A stretch of DNA of 64,000 nt. Source: Bythopirellula sp. GTDB lineage: Bacteria > Planctomycetota > Planctomycetia > Pirellulales > Lacipirellulaceae. A program made the translations under genes and the position numbers. This document shows positions 9,770 to 19,497 of this stretch, in pieces; the first letter of the stretch is position 1; the number at the start of each line of letters is the position of its first letter. The notes beneath the pieces were generated by a model. That model made no database searches. It saw nothing but the letters and a program-made list of their open reading frames with translations, and had not been told where the DNA came from. The stretch lies in the NCBI GenBank assembly GCA_028285205.1, contig JANQQA010000298.1, positions 1 to 64,000 of the forward strand, given 5' to 3'.

Positions 9770-10070
9770 GGCACACTCCCTTGGTTGGTGAGAGAAGGTT
9801 CTTTTCTGTTCCGACAAGAAAAGAGTTTTTGGAGGTCGATTAGGTTCGTCCTCACGTTGACACGCACAGACAGTACGCATAGCCCATGCCAAAGGTGCGA
9901 GCGAATCCGCGTGAGTCGCGCATTTATTGGCTGGCTAACGAGTTACGTTTAAACCAGCATTGCCAGCATGTACACCCAAGTGGTGAACATTTACCAAGGA
10001 CTTTGTAACTCTTCCGCAAAGAGATGGCGGTTAGGCAAGATAGAGGGTCTCTAAGCCCGGCGTGGACTCA

Positions 10071-10811
10071 CTACTTTCCGCCGTGATGATCAATCCGATC
10101 GCGAAGCTCTGCCGCGAGTTCGTATTGTTCTGCAGCGATCGCGTCGGCCAACTGCTCCGTGAGGGTCGGGCCCAGTTCGTAGTGTTCTTTGACCGACTCG
10201 CGCATTTCGCGCAGCTTGATCACGAAGGCGTCCTCCTCAAAGTGCTCGGCCGCATCATGCTTTTCGAACACTGCTTCCATGTCCTTGAGGCCCTGATCGA
10301 TCAGATTGATCGCCGCCTCGGGATCCGACTCCTCAAGCTGAATGAGTGCTAGCGCCTGTATTTTGTGGAACAGCACAAATGGTCGGTACTGCTCGTGCAA
10401 CAATGCCCATTCGTCGTCGGGCGCGTAGGCTGAGCTGAAGTCCATCAATGACAGCGTATGCTGCGCATCTTTGGCAGCCTCTTCATAGCGTTTGAGCGTC
10501 AGCCAGCAAATCCGCCGATGGTAGAACTGATAGAACTCGCGGTCAATTTCGATGCAGCGATCTTCATCGAGCTGAAACTTTTCGCCCTCCGCAAACGAGA
10601 GTGCCGCGAGATAATCGTAGTAGGTGGCTGAACCCTCGAAACTCGCGCCGTCAGGGCGTCCGCTGACTTCCATCTGAATGATGCCCATGTCGACCCGCAT
10701 CTGCAACAGTTCGCGTCCGTCTGATCCTTGGATTTGGCGCACAAGAATCTGACCTGTGGAAAAGGGCCAGTCATTGAGCAAATCGTCGATGTGCTGTGGT
10801 CGGTCGGACAT
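10071..10811 (-). CDS. UvrB/UvrC (UVR) motif-containing protein
   Basis: C-terminal LTEQLADAIAAEQYELAAELRDRI matches the UVR motif. Confidence 0.75.
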   Translation of the reverse strand: MSDRPQHIDDLLNDWPFSTGQILVRQIQGSDGRELLQMRVDMGIIQMEVSGRPDGASFEGSATYYDYLAALSFAEGEKFQLDEDRCIEIDREFYQFYHRRICWLTLKRYEEAAKDAQHTLSLMDFSSAYAPDDEWALLHEQYRPFVLFHKIQALALIQLEESDPEAAINLIDQGLKDMEAVFEKHDAAEHFEEDAFVIKLREMRESVKEHYELGPTLTEQLADAIAAEQYELAAELRDRIDHHGGK

Positions 10812-11046
10812 AGTGCGTCGAAAGCTTCAAGATCAAAGGCCTGCAGCGGGCTCTTCAATTATAACTCAAGCTTCGACGGGTGAAAAATAGCGCTCACCAC
10901 AACATCGTCCGATTATGCGCAGACTTGGCGAGGCTCATAGCACGATCAGACGGCCGGTCAACCCGTCCAAGCGACGGAGATCGCATTGACACCGAGATTT
11001 TTGGTTTGGACAGCGTACGCGGCCGTCCTCCCAAAGCCGAACCACT

Positions 11047-11511
11047 CTAGCCTTCGCCACCTTCATCAAACAGCAGCGATTCCTGCAGCAACTCCACCTC
11101 TTCGAGGTCGTGCCGATCGACGTGTTCTAGCAGCGCGGTGATATCTTCGCAGAGTTGCTTGAACAAATCTGGCTGGAATTCCGTGAGGACCTCCACTTGA
11201 GGAACCAGGTGATGAATCTCCAAACGAAACTGATCGTGCTCTCGGCGCAGATGCTCAACTCGTTCTGCCAATTGGGGTTTCGTATCAATAACGAAATCCA
11301 TGTATCCGTCTCGCTCTTCGATATCCATCAAACGTTCCAGATGCCGCTGAAACGATTTGAGCGTAAACTGCACACTCGACAGTTTTCGCGCCAGACCAAC
11401 GGTCGGAACTTGCCAGCCTAGCGTGACACGCAAAGCTGCTTTGACGTGGTCCAGAATCTGGTGTTCCATCCATGCGACATTCGCCGTGGATTGTGTATCA
11501 ATTCCTTGCAT
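11047..11511 (-). CDS. Hemerythrin-like / helical-bundle protein
   Basis: MQGIDTQSTANVAWMEHQILDHVKAALRVT...LKSFQRHLERLMDIEE...HLRREHDQF...LLEHVDRHDLEEVELLQES; regularly spaced His/Glu helices. Confidence 0.55.
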   Translation of the reverse strand: MQGIDTQSTANVAWMEHQILDHVKAALRVTLGWQVPTVGLARKLSSVQFTLKSFQRHLERLMDIEERDGYMDFVIDTKPQLAERVEHLRREHDQFRLEIHHLVPQVEVLTEFQPDLFKQLCEDITALLEHVDRHDLEEVELLQESLLFDEGGEG

Positions 11512-12005
11512 TGCATGCCCTCCTGAAAAGCTGGAGATAGGCACGTGAGTGCCAATCCTGTCATCGGTGCCACCGCCTGTCGGAGACACTCGCACTCATC
11601 CGAAGATTACGCGATGCCAACGCTACACCCCACCCCACCGTCGCGTCAGTCGCGCAGGCTTGTCGGCCCACTCGATCTTCGTGCCTCGACCACCTGCTCA
11701 CCCCGCACACGGTTGTGCTCGCCAGTGGGTCGTCCGCCGCGGCCTCTGAGCTTTCTTCCGTCTTGCTGACCGGCGAGCCAGCGCACGGGAAATCAGTGCC
11801 AAATTCCACGAAGCGGAGAAATGATGTGCATCAATGAAGCGGCCGCCGCGTTGGCACCAGATAAGTACCATAAGAGTACCTTCAGCTGCGGTCGCCTGTC
11901 TATCCTTCCCCTCACCAGAAGTAACCAACGTTCGTCGAGTCCCGGACGCAACTCCTTGGCATCGCTGGATTTGCGCGACGAACACTAATTCCTCGCCCCA
12001 CTGCG

Positions 12006-12440
12006 CTAATCATCCCTCCCGGGGCGGAATTGACGACGTTTCTTTCGCTCCGAAGACTGGCGTTTCGATTGGAGGCGACGCTCCACGGCCGCGCGCGACG
12101 GACGGGACTTTTTCCGTGGCCGCTGCACCACCATCGCGGCGAGGATCAGCTGTCTCAGTTTTTCGTAGCAGTCGTTGATATTGCGCAGCTGATTCCGTGT
12201 ACGATCGCTCGACAGGACGACTTCACCCACGTTGTTCAGTCGCTGGGCATGCGTTTGACGGAAGCGAGCTTTGACCTCGTCTGGCACGCTCAAGCTTTGG
12301 TCCAAATTCCAGCGCAGCACGGCTTTCGTGTTGACTTTGTTCACATTCTGGCCGCCCGGCCCTGTACTCCGCGCGAACGTGAGCGTGAATTCGTTGGCGG
12401 GTATCTGCAGTCGAGAGTCGACGACTAAGGCGCGGGCCAT
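12006..12440 (-). CDS. arfB: Alternative ribosome-rescue aminoacyl-tRNA hydrolase ArfB/YaeJ
   Basis: TFARSTGPGGQNVNKVNTKAVLRWNL (GGQ motif) and basic C-terminus KKSRPSRAAVERRLQSKRQSSERKKRR. Confidence 0.92.
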   Translation of the reverse strand: MARALVVDSRLQIPANEFTLTFARSTGPGGQNVNKVNTKAVLRWNLDQSLSVPDEVKARFRQTHAQRLNNVGEVVLSSDRTRNQLRNINDCYEKLRQLILAAMVVQRPRKKSRPSRAAVERRLQSKRQSSERKKRRQFRPGRDD

Positions 12441-12448
12441 GAAAACAC

Positions 12449-13273
12449 TTACTGCCTGCCAACCGGTGCAAGCAAATCGTTGAATGCCAGCCGCGAATTG
12501 GTCAGCAAGTTGTCGTAGTCAGCCAACTCAATGTCTTGTCCGATGAGTTCCACATCGAAATCACCCGCATAGCCGGCCTCCAGCAGACCGTTGATGATCT
12601 CCGACAGCGGTACGACTCCACAGCCGAGTTGGCAACGATCTTGATCGATGTTGTGAGCCGTTAATCGATCGCCTAGTTGCACTAACGCTGTGTGGGGCAC
12701 GATCTCGGCCAGGTTCTCTAAGATCGATCGATCATGCCCGAAGTGATAGACGTCGAACACCATCTTGAGGTGCTCGGAACGAAAGCTCTCAACGAGGTTG
12801 ATCGTAGAACGCAGATCGGTCAAGAAAGTCCATTCGTCGGCACATGCGGGATGCATGGGCTCAATCGCTAAAGTGACCTCAGCGTCTTCCGCCAGCACGA
12901 GCAGTTTCTCGATGGCCGCAAACAACAGCCTGCGGGCGTGACGAAAGGTATGATTGTTACGACCGCCTGTATAGACCACCAAGCAGTTCGCGTTCATCGC
13001 ACCAGCTAGGCGCACGGCGTGAGCTGCATCGTCGATTGCCTCCTCCAGGCTGCGACCGTCGCTCCCAGTAAAACCACCTGCCCACAATAGGTTGGTTACC
13101 TTCAAGCCGCTTTCGGCAAGCAAGTCGATGCCATCTTCTTCGCCGTAGTCGCTGAGCTTCTGTCGCCAAACGCCGATCGCTTCGTACCCGGCCTCGCAGT
13201 ATCTACTCACATCCTCGGCAAACGACCAACGATAGGTGGTCACTTCGCTCATCGAAAGTCGGGGCAATTGCAT
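12449..13273 (-). CDS. Sugar phosphate isomerase/epimerase (xylose-isomerase-like TIM barrel)
   Basis: VTLAIEPMHPACADEWTFL...VFDVYHFGHD...VQLGDRLTAHNIDQDRCQLGCGVVPLSEIINGLLEAGYAGDFDVELIG. Confidence 0.85.
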   Translation of the reverse strand: MQLPRLSMSEVTTYRWSFAEDVSRYCEAGYEAIGVWRQKLSDYGEEDGIDLLAESGLKVTNLLWAGGFTGSDGRSLEEAIDDAAHAVRLAGAMNANCLVVYTGGRNNHTFRHARRLLFAAIEKLLVLAEDAEVTLAIEPMHPACADEWTFLTDLRSTINLVESFRSEHLKMVFDVYHFGHDRSILENLAEIVPHTALVQLGDRLTAHNIDQDRCQLGCGVVPLSEIINGLLEAGYAGDFDVELIGQDIELADYDNLLTNSRLAFNDLLAPVGRQ

Positions 13274-13600
13274 TATTAGTGGCTTTCCCTGCTGTCAGCT
13301 TCGTGGCGACAATGGACTTGTCGTCACCCCACACGGACCTCGAACACGATCGGACTAATCTCCCTGCGACATACGAAGACTGCGATGCGCAAAGCGATTT
13401 TTTAGTCGAACGGATGAGTATGTGAAAATGCTCCGCGACTGTAAAGCTGGACTCGGCCGGAGACTGCTACTTCTATAATCTGCTAGCATTGCCGACGAAA
13501 ACGCGGCATTGGAGTGTTGCTGATTTGCGCATATGCATGAGTGAGCTTACGTTTTTCTTGCTCACCCCTCTTGCTCGGTAGTCAATTCGTGATAAGTTGT

Positions 13601-13842
13601 ATTGAGAAGGTGGGTTGCCGCATCAGCAGGTACGGTTGCCGTTGAGAAGGCCGTTGCTCGAGTTGAGCCAACCACTTTTGCTTGGCTATTCAACCAAGTG
13701 AATGGGCGACCAGGGTGCAATACCTGGGGGTTGTCATACCACCTTCTTGATGGGGATGGATCACCGCAGACTGGGATCAGGCTGTGGGCACTGGTGATTC
13801 AAGGCACAGATACACGGCGCCGCCACCAAGGCTGCTTTGCTT
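13601..13842 (+). ncRNA. Candidate structured RNA / 5' leader upstream of response regulator
   Basis: Long-range 13-bp helix ATTGAGAAGGTGG (13601-13613) with CCACCTTCTTGAT (13739-13751, includes G-U), plus internal and downstream hairpins; no convincing coding content. Confidence 0.35.
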
Positions 13843-13958
13843 GTGGTTGTTTCGCGAACGGAATATTACCCAAGCAAGCATCGCGACGCGAACGTATCTG
13901 TTGCAAGTCAGTCAGATCGTCCTTTTCGTGCCTCGAAAGTCGAGGCGGAGAACACCGC

Positions 13959-14591
13959 ATGTCTACTCGGCTGCTCATTGCCGACGATCACCCCGCTGTG
14001 CGGGCGGGATTGCGATCCATGGTTGCCGGTAGTGGAATCGAGATCGTGGCGGAAGCGGGCAACGGTAACGAAGCCCTCGAGGCAGCTGCCCGTTGTTCCC
14101 CAACGGTGATCATGCTGGACGTGCGTATGCCCGAAAGCGACGGAATTGCTTGCCTGGGGCGTTTACGCGCAGAAATGCCTGATATCCCCGTGCTGATGTT
14201 CAGCGCATTTGACAACCCGACCTATGTGGCGCGAGCGGTTGCCTTGGGTGCTGCTGGTTATCTGGTGAAAACTGCCGGCCGCGACGAACTATTGTCAGCC
14301 ATCCAGCGTGTCGCCGCCGGCGAGACAATCTGGACGCGCGAGGAGCTGCGGCGCGTGACAGGCGCCCTTTCCACACCGAGAATCTCGGTCGATCTGGAAG
14401 TACCGCTGACCAAGCGCGAAAGCGAAGTCCTCAAGCAACTCGCGCTGGGCCTGAGTAACAAGGAAATCGCGCTCGCCCTGTCGATCAGCTACGAAACGGT
14501 CAAGGAACACGTGCAGCACATCCTGCGCAAGGTCGGCGTCTCTGATCGTACGCAAGCCGCCGTGTGGGCGGTGCGCAAGGGTCTCGTGTAG
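13959..14591 (+). CDS. NarL/FixJ-family response regulator
   Basis: MSTRLLIADDHPAVRAGLRSMVAG...IMLDVRMPESDGI...LTKRESEVLKQLALGLSNKEIALALSISYETVKEHVQHILRKVGVSDRTQAAVWAVRKGLV. Confidence 0.92.
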   Translation: MSTRLLIADDHPAVRAGLRSMVAGSGIEIVAEAGNGNEALEAAARCSPTVIMLDVRMPESDGIACLGRLRAEMPDIPVLMFSAFDNPTYVARAVALGAAGYLVKTAGRDELLSAIQRVAAGETIWTREELRRVTGALSTPRISVDLEVPLTKRESEVLKQLALGLSNKEIALALSISYETVKEHVQHILRKVGVSDRTQAAVWAVRKGLV

Positions 14592-14647
14592 GCGGGCGCC
14601 CCTCGCACGGCTCCCGTTCGCTTGCTATTGTTGCTCAGAATTCGATA

Positions 14648-16438
14648 ATGAGCCGCATGGCTAAGTTCGAATTCCCCGATCTCCCATCTCACTTTCGGCA
14701 ACTCTTGGGTGATTGCCGCGACCTGTACGTATCCAGCGCGCAGCGGATCGTCAATGAACACCCCGACATGTTGCCGGAGACGCCCGATCACTTCATCAGA
14801 TTGATGGACGACTTGCATCGGGCGTTGGTCGTGAAGATCTTCATCACGATCTGCGAGGCCGATCGCCGCTGGAGCAAGAACGAGAAGTTCCTCGCCGAGG
14901 TGTTGGTGTTCCACCTCTGGAGCCAATGGCTCAACGACGAACCACTGAAGGCCGCCATCGCTCAGATGTCGGAGAAGGCAACCAAGCTGAAGTGGTATGC
15001 GCTGGTTCGCCCGTTCGACCAAATCGCCCCGCTCCGCGATCGCATCGGGGAGTTAGAGACCATCGTCACGCGTCTGGCCAACATCATCGCACGGGCCGAC
15101 GGACCAATCCGTGAGGGCGAGGCGGCCCACATCAAGATGATTCAAGAAGAGTTGTTCTTGCACCTCCGCCAGATTCCCATCGACGAGGTGGAGCAGCGAG
15201 AGAACGCTCACGAAGCCCGCATCGAAGCAATCAAGAAGATCCTCCATGACGCGAACAAGCTGCCCGACACTCACGCCAGCAATTCGGGCGCAACCTCCAC
15301 ACCCGCTCAGTCGACCGCCACCCAAACCGATCCGGCCAAAGTGAAGGTCGAAATCGAAACGGCCGAGCATAAAAAGGCCGCTGAACCAACCAAGCTGACC
15401 CTTGAAGAAGCACTCGCCGAACTCGACAAGCTGGTGGGGCTCAGCAACATTAAACACGAAGTTCGCACATTGGCGAACTTCCTCAAGGTTCAAAAGCAAC
15501 GCGAGTCGGCTGGACTGCCCAGCACGAAGCTCAGTCTGCACATGGTGTTCAATGGCAACCCCGGTACTGGCAAGACCACCGTCGCGCGCATTGTGGGCAA
15601 GGTGTTTGGCGCGATGGGAGTACTCACCAAAGGCCACCTCATCGAGACCGATCGCTCGGGGCTCGTGGCCGAGTACGCCGGTCAGACAGGCCCCAAGACC
15701 AACAAGAAAATCGACGAAGCCCTCGACGGCGTGCTGTTCATCGACGAGGCCTACACGCTCATCTCTGCCGAAGGTGAAGACCCCTTCGGTCACGAAGCAG
15801 TGCAGACTTTGCTCAAACGCATGGAAGACGATCGCAAGCGGCTCGTGGTGATTCTAGCCGGCTATCCTCGTGAAATGGAAGCCTTGCTGCGCTCCAACCC
15901 CGGACTCTCTTCGCGGTTCAGTCGGCACCTGGAGTTCGTCGATTACACTCCGTTGGAGCTGTCCCAGATCTTCGGCCTGATGTGCGATAAGAATCATTAC
16001 AAGCTCACACCTCTGGCACGCGCGAAAGTCATCGTCGGTCTCGATTATCTGTACCAGCGGCGTGGGCCACACTTTGGCAATGGACGCACCTCGCGTAACG
16101 TTTTCGAGCACGCGATCCGCCGCATGGCAAATCGCATCGCCGACATCACTGACCTCACCGTCGAGCAGCTCACAACTCTGGAAGCCGAGGACATCGAGTT
16201 CAAGAAGGTTCCCGACGATGTCTTCGAACGTTCGGCTGATGACGAGTCGCTCCGATTCCACATCGAGTGTCCCGAATGCGATTTCGACAAAGATGTTCCC
16301 CATACGTTCTTGGGACAGAGTGTCCGTTGTCCGAAGTGTGATCACGACTTCAATGCCGACTGGGGGTCGATTACGCACACGGAAGACGGTGCCGCCGACG
16401 AGCTTCCGGTACCGGCGGACGCGGACGATGAGCCGTAG
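14648..16438 (+). CDS. TerB-like domains + CbxX/SpoVK-type AAA+ ATPase + C-terminal zinc ribbon
   Basis: Tandem TerB-like helices (ITICEADRRWSKNEKFLAEVL; IARADGPIREGEAAHIKMIQEEL); Walker A NGNPGTGKTTVARIVG; FIDEAYTLI; C-terminal CPECDFDKDVPHTFLGQSVRCPKCDHDF. Confidence 0.88.
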   Translation: MSRMAKFEFPDLPSHFRQLLGDCRDLYVSSAQRIVNEHPDMLPETPDHFIRLMDDLHRALVVKIFITICEADRRWSKNEKFLAEVLVFHLWSQWLNDEPLKAAIAQMSEKATKLKWYALVRPFDQIAPLRDRIGELETIVTRLANIIARADGPIREGEAAHIKMIQEELFLHLRQIPIDEVEQRENAHEARIEAIKKILHDANKLPDTHASNSGATSTPAQSTATQTDPAKVKVEIETAEHKKAAEPTKLTLEEALAELDKLVGLSNIKHEVRTLANFLKVQKQRESAGLPSTKLSLHMVFNGNPGTGKTTVARIVGKVFGAMGVLTKGHLIETDRSGLVAEYAGQTGPKTNKKIDEALDGVLFIDEAYTLISAEGEDPFGHEAVQTLLKRMEDDRKRLVVILAGYPREMEALLRSNPGLSSRFSRHLEFVDYTPLELSQIFGLMCDKNHYKLTPLARAKVIVGLDYLYQRRGPHFGNGRTSRNVFEHAIRRMANRIADITDLTVEQLTTLEAEDIEFKKVPDDVFERSADDESLRFHIECPECDFDKDVPHTFLGQSVRCPKCDHDFNADWGSITHTEDGAADELPVPADADDEP

Positions 16439-16581
16439 CAGATGTGCGGAATATTGCGGTGGAATAGGCCTGCAATCCCGGCTTTCATAGCCTGGCGCAT
16501 CACATGTTCATGAACTTGAATTATCATGGACTTCGGCTTCGACGCCCCTTGTGTAGTGTTCTTTCCGGTTGACCAACTGTT

Positions 16582-17400
16582 TTGAATCTCCCTCCCAGAA
16601 TCAACGTCCTCGGCGTCGGTATCAGTACGCTCACGCTCGACTCGGCAGTGGAGGCGGTCGTCGAGGCGGTGCGAACCAATCAACAGGGCTACGTCACGGT
16701 GACCGGCGTGCACGGCGTCTCGGAATGTCAGTCCGACGACGAGTTGCGGCGGATCCACAACGAATCGCTCCTCTCCACGCCCGACGGCGTGCCGCTCACC
16801 TGGATGGGTCGCTTGCAAGGTGTCGGTGCCGAGCAGATGACCCGCGTCTACGGCCCCGACCTGATGCTGCGAGTGCTGGAGCGCGGCCAAACCGAGGGCT
16901 TGCGTCACTACTTCTTCGGTGGTCGTGAAGGAGTTGGTGAACTCCTGCGTGACAAACTCCTCGAGCGATTCCCCAACGCCGAGATCGTTGGCACCTACAC
17001 GCCGCCTTTTCGTCCGCTTGATGAGGACGAAGAGCAAGCGCTGCTCCGCGAACTTAACGAACTACAACCCAACTGTTTCTGGGTCGGCCTTAGCACACCC
17101 AAACAGGAACGCGTTATGGCCGACTTGCTCGCACGCTTCGGCGCTAACGCGACCGACGCCTCGGTGCGATTACCCTCACCGCTGATCATGTTTGGCGTCG
17201 GCGCCGCATTTGACTTTCACTCCGGACTGATCCCTCAAGCGCCGTCCTGGATGCAACGCTCCGGCCTAGAGTGGCTGTTTCGCATGATGAAAGAACCGCG
17301 GCGGCTTTGGAAACGCTACTGCAAAAACAATCCGCTCTTCATCATGCGCGCTGCCATGCAACTCACCGGTCTGCGCAAGTACAAGCTGCCCGAGCAATAG
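16582..17400 (+). CDS. WecG/TagA/CpsF-family glycosyltransferase
   Basis: INVLGVGISTLTLDSAVEAV...GYVTVTGVHGVSECQSD...TPDGVPLTWMGR...RVYGPDLM...YFFGGREGV...FWVGLSTPKQE...GVGAAFDFHSG; TTG start. Confidence 0.9.
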   Translation: MNLPPRINVLGVGISTLTLDSAVEAVVEAVRTNQQGYVTVTGVHGVSECQSDDELRRIHNESLLSTPDGVPLTWMGRLQGVGAEQMTRVYGPDLMLRVLERGQTEGLRHYFFGGREGVGELLRDKLLERFPNAEIVGTYTPPFRPLDEDEEQALLRELNELQPNCFWVGLSTPKQERVMADLLARFGANATDASVRLPSPLIMFGVGAAFDFHSGLIPQAPSWMQRSGLEWLFRMMKEPRRLWKRYCKNNPLFIMRAAMQLTGLRKYKLPEQ

Positions 17401-17423
17401 CCGGAGTCATACCCACCTCCGCG

Positions 17424-18716
17424 TCATTCCGCATGAATTGCTTCGGCGGCGGGTTCGCCTCCGGCTTCCTTCTGCCACTCCTTCTCAACGATTAAGCGTG
17501 CGCCTCGTCGAAAGGTCATATACGACCACGCCCACGACAGCACCACGAAGAAGCGATTCTTGAACCCCGTCAGATAAAAGATGTGCACTACCAGCCACGT
17601 CACCCACGCAAACCAACCGGCGAAGCGATACTTGCCGACCTCAACCACCGCGCGGCTGCGGCCGATCGTTGCCATTTGACCTTTGTCCACGAAGTGAAAC
17701 GTCTCGCGCGGCTTGCCGGCGATCTCGCCTAGGATCGTCTTGCCGATGAATCGCCCTTGCTGCATCGCCACGGGAGCCGTGCCCGGCAGCGGTTGCTCCG
17801 TCTGATGGAGGAAACTCGCCTGATCGCCGGCTGCGAACACGTTGCTCTGATTCGGCAAGCTAAGATCCGCCGCGACGACTAAGCGCCCGCGGTTGTCGGT
17901 CTCCACTGGTGAAGACCACTCCAGCCGCGCCGCTTCGTTGCCAGCCGCCCACAATACCGTGGCAGCTCGCACGTTTTCCTCACCCATCACCACGCCTTCG
18001 TCGTCGACGCGGGTGACCATCGTTGACGTCCAAATCTGTACGCCCAGGTTCTCTAGGTCGCGCATGGCGCGGCTAGCCGACTCCTCGCTGAACATCGGTA
18101 AGATCCTTGGACCGGCCTCGACCAGAATCACGCGCGTGAGCCGCGGGTTGATTCGCTTAAAGTCCTTGGCCAACGTAAACCGGCTCATCTCGCCGATCGC
18201 GCCGGCAAGCTCTACCCCGGTCGGACCGCCACCTACCACCACGAACGTCAACTGCCGCTTCTGCTCGTCGGGGTTGTCAGCGCGCTCGGCCGCTTCGTAC
18301 GCCGCGAGCACACGTCGGCGAATCTCCGTTGCCTGCGCGACGGTCTTCAGCCCTGGGGCGTGCTGCTCCCATTGATCGTTGCCGAAGTAACTGTGCGACG
18401 CCCCACAAGCAACGACGAGGTAGTCATATCCAAGCACGCCGAAGTCGAACTCCACCTGGCGCGCGTCGACGTCGATGCGCTGTGCCTCGCCTTGCAGCAC
18501 TCGAATGTTGTCGTAGCTCGACAACATGCTACGGATCGGCGCCGCGATGTCAGCCGGACTCAAACCGGCCATCGCGACCTGATACAGTAGCGGCTGAAAC
18601 AGGTGATAGTTCTGCCGATCAACAATCGTCACCTCCACGCCGGCCGCCTTGCCCAACGTCTTCGCCACGTTCAGCCCCGCGAAGCCGCCACCGATGATGA
18701 GCACTTGTTTGGTCAT
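17424..18716 (-). CDS. ndh: Type II NADH dehydrogenase / NAD(P)/FAD-dependent oxidoreductase
   Basis: MTKQVLIIGGGFAGLNVAKTLGKAAGVEVTIVDRQNYHLFQPLLYQVAMAGLSPADIA; FVVVGGGPTGVELAGAI; AAGDQASF. Confidence 0.9.
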   Translation of the reverse strand: MTKQVLIIGGGFAGLNVAKTLGKAAGVEVTIVDRQNYHLFQPLLYQVAMAGLSPADIAAPIRSMLSSYDNIRVLQGEAQRIDVDARQVEFDFGVLGYDYLVVACGASHSYFGNDQWEQHAPGLKTVAQATEIRRRVLAAYEAAERADNPDEQKRQLTFVVVGGGPTGVELAGAIGEMSRFTLAKDFKRINPRLTRVILVEAGPRILPMFSEESASRAMRDLENLGVQIWTSTMVTRVDDEGVVMGEENVRAATVLWAAGNEAARLEWSSPVETDNRGRLVVAADLSLPNQSNVFAAGDQASFLHQTEQPLPGTAPVAMQQGRFIGKTILGEIAGKPRETFHFVDKGQMATIGRSRAVVEVGKYRFAGWFAWVTWLVVHIFYLTGFKNRFFVVLSWAWSYMTFRRGARLIVEKEWQKEAGGEPAAEAIHAE

Positions 18717-18745
18717 GAGATTTGATCGATGCTTCGATGATAGTT

Positions 18746-18836
18746 CCCCTCCCTTGCAGGGAGGGGCTAGGGGAGGGTAGAGCGTGCACCAGGTTATTTC
18801 CCCCCTCCCCTAACCCCTCCCCTTCAGGGGAGGGGG
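18746..18836. repeat. Paired, inverted G/C-rich palindromes (REP-like)
   Basis: CCCCTCCCTTGCAGGGAGGGGCTAGGGGAGGG ... CCCCCTCCCCTAACCCCTCCCCTTCAGGGGAGGGGG; two units in inverted orientation. Confidence 0.75.
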
Positions 18837-19406
18837 ACTAGGTACTTTCCTGACCTTGTCGCCGATACGAATTGGCCCCGCTCCGACGATCTTTCCCAGC
18901 ACACCGCGCAAGTGATGCTTTTTACCCAATTCACTATTCACAAACTGTTGCGCCGCTTTGCCGTAGCGCTGGACGAACTTGCGACATCCCGTGTGCGGCT
19001 GCTGGCTGATCTCGATCACCACATCAGCGCCGATCTTCAGCAGGCTGCCGGCGGGCAGATTCTCTTCGCTCAAGTCGAAATCGACAATCAGGTTATCGCC
19101 CGCCAGGCCCATCGCCTCATGTGAGCCACCGGAGATCTGTTCCAGAATCCGCGCGTTCATCAGCGACACCTGCGTGTCGGGGTCGGAGCTGCCATCGGGC
19201 AGCCGCTGCCAATGATCGTCGACCCAGCGATCGCCGACAATGCCGGTCTCTTGTGACAGCTCCGCCTCGTCGAGCGACCGCCGCTCGTCCTCGCTAGGGC
19301 GGACAAAGATCGCCCGCAGCGTACCCTCGTCAGTCGGCGACGCGAGCACCTCGCTCATCGTCTGCTCCAGCTCCTCGGTACTCAAGTGAACAGGTGAGGC
19401 ATTCAT
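18810..19406 (-). CDS. MOSC-domain protein
   Basis: SQETGIVGDRWVDDHWQRL...QVSLMNARILEQISGG...GLAGDNLIVDFDLSEENLPAGSLLKIG...QPHTGCRKFVQRYG; C-terminal SPPPLKGRG is encoded by the palindromic repeat. Confidence 0.85.
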   Translation of the reverse strand: MNASPVHLSTEELEQTMSEVLASPTDEGTLRAIFVRPSEDERRSLDEAELSQETGIVGDRWVDDHWQRLPDGSSDPDTQVSLMNARILEQISGGSHEAMGLAGDNLIVDFDLSEENLPAGSLLKIGADVVIEISQQPHTGCRKFVQRYGKAAQQFVNSELGKKHHLRGVLGKIVGAGPIRIGDKVRKVPSPPPLKGRG

Positions 19407-19497
19407 CGTCAGTCCTTTCGAGTTCGGTTCGGCACAGGCAGCTACCCATCAGTGGGACACACTCCCGAACAAGGAGTTCACACCCTCGTCGGCCTAC

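Noticed and set aside
13602-13958. N-terminal extension of the response regulator ORF
   Set aside because: Composition is not protein-like and a canonical start (MSTRLLIADDHP) exists at 13959; the region is better explained as leader/structured RNA.
15053-15793. 246-aa minus-strand ORF antisense to the AAA+ gene
   Set aside because: No motifs; the plus-strand frame has Walker motifs and a zinc ribbon.
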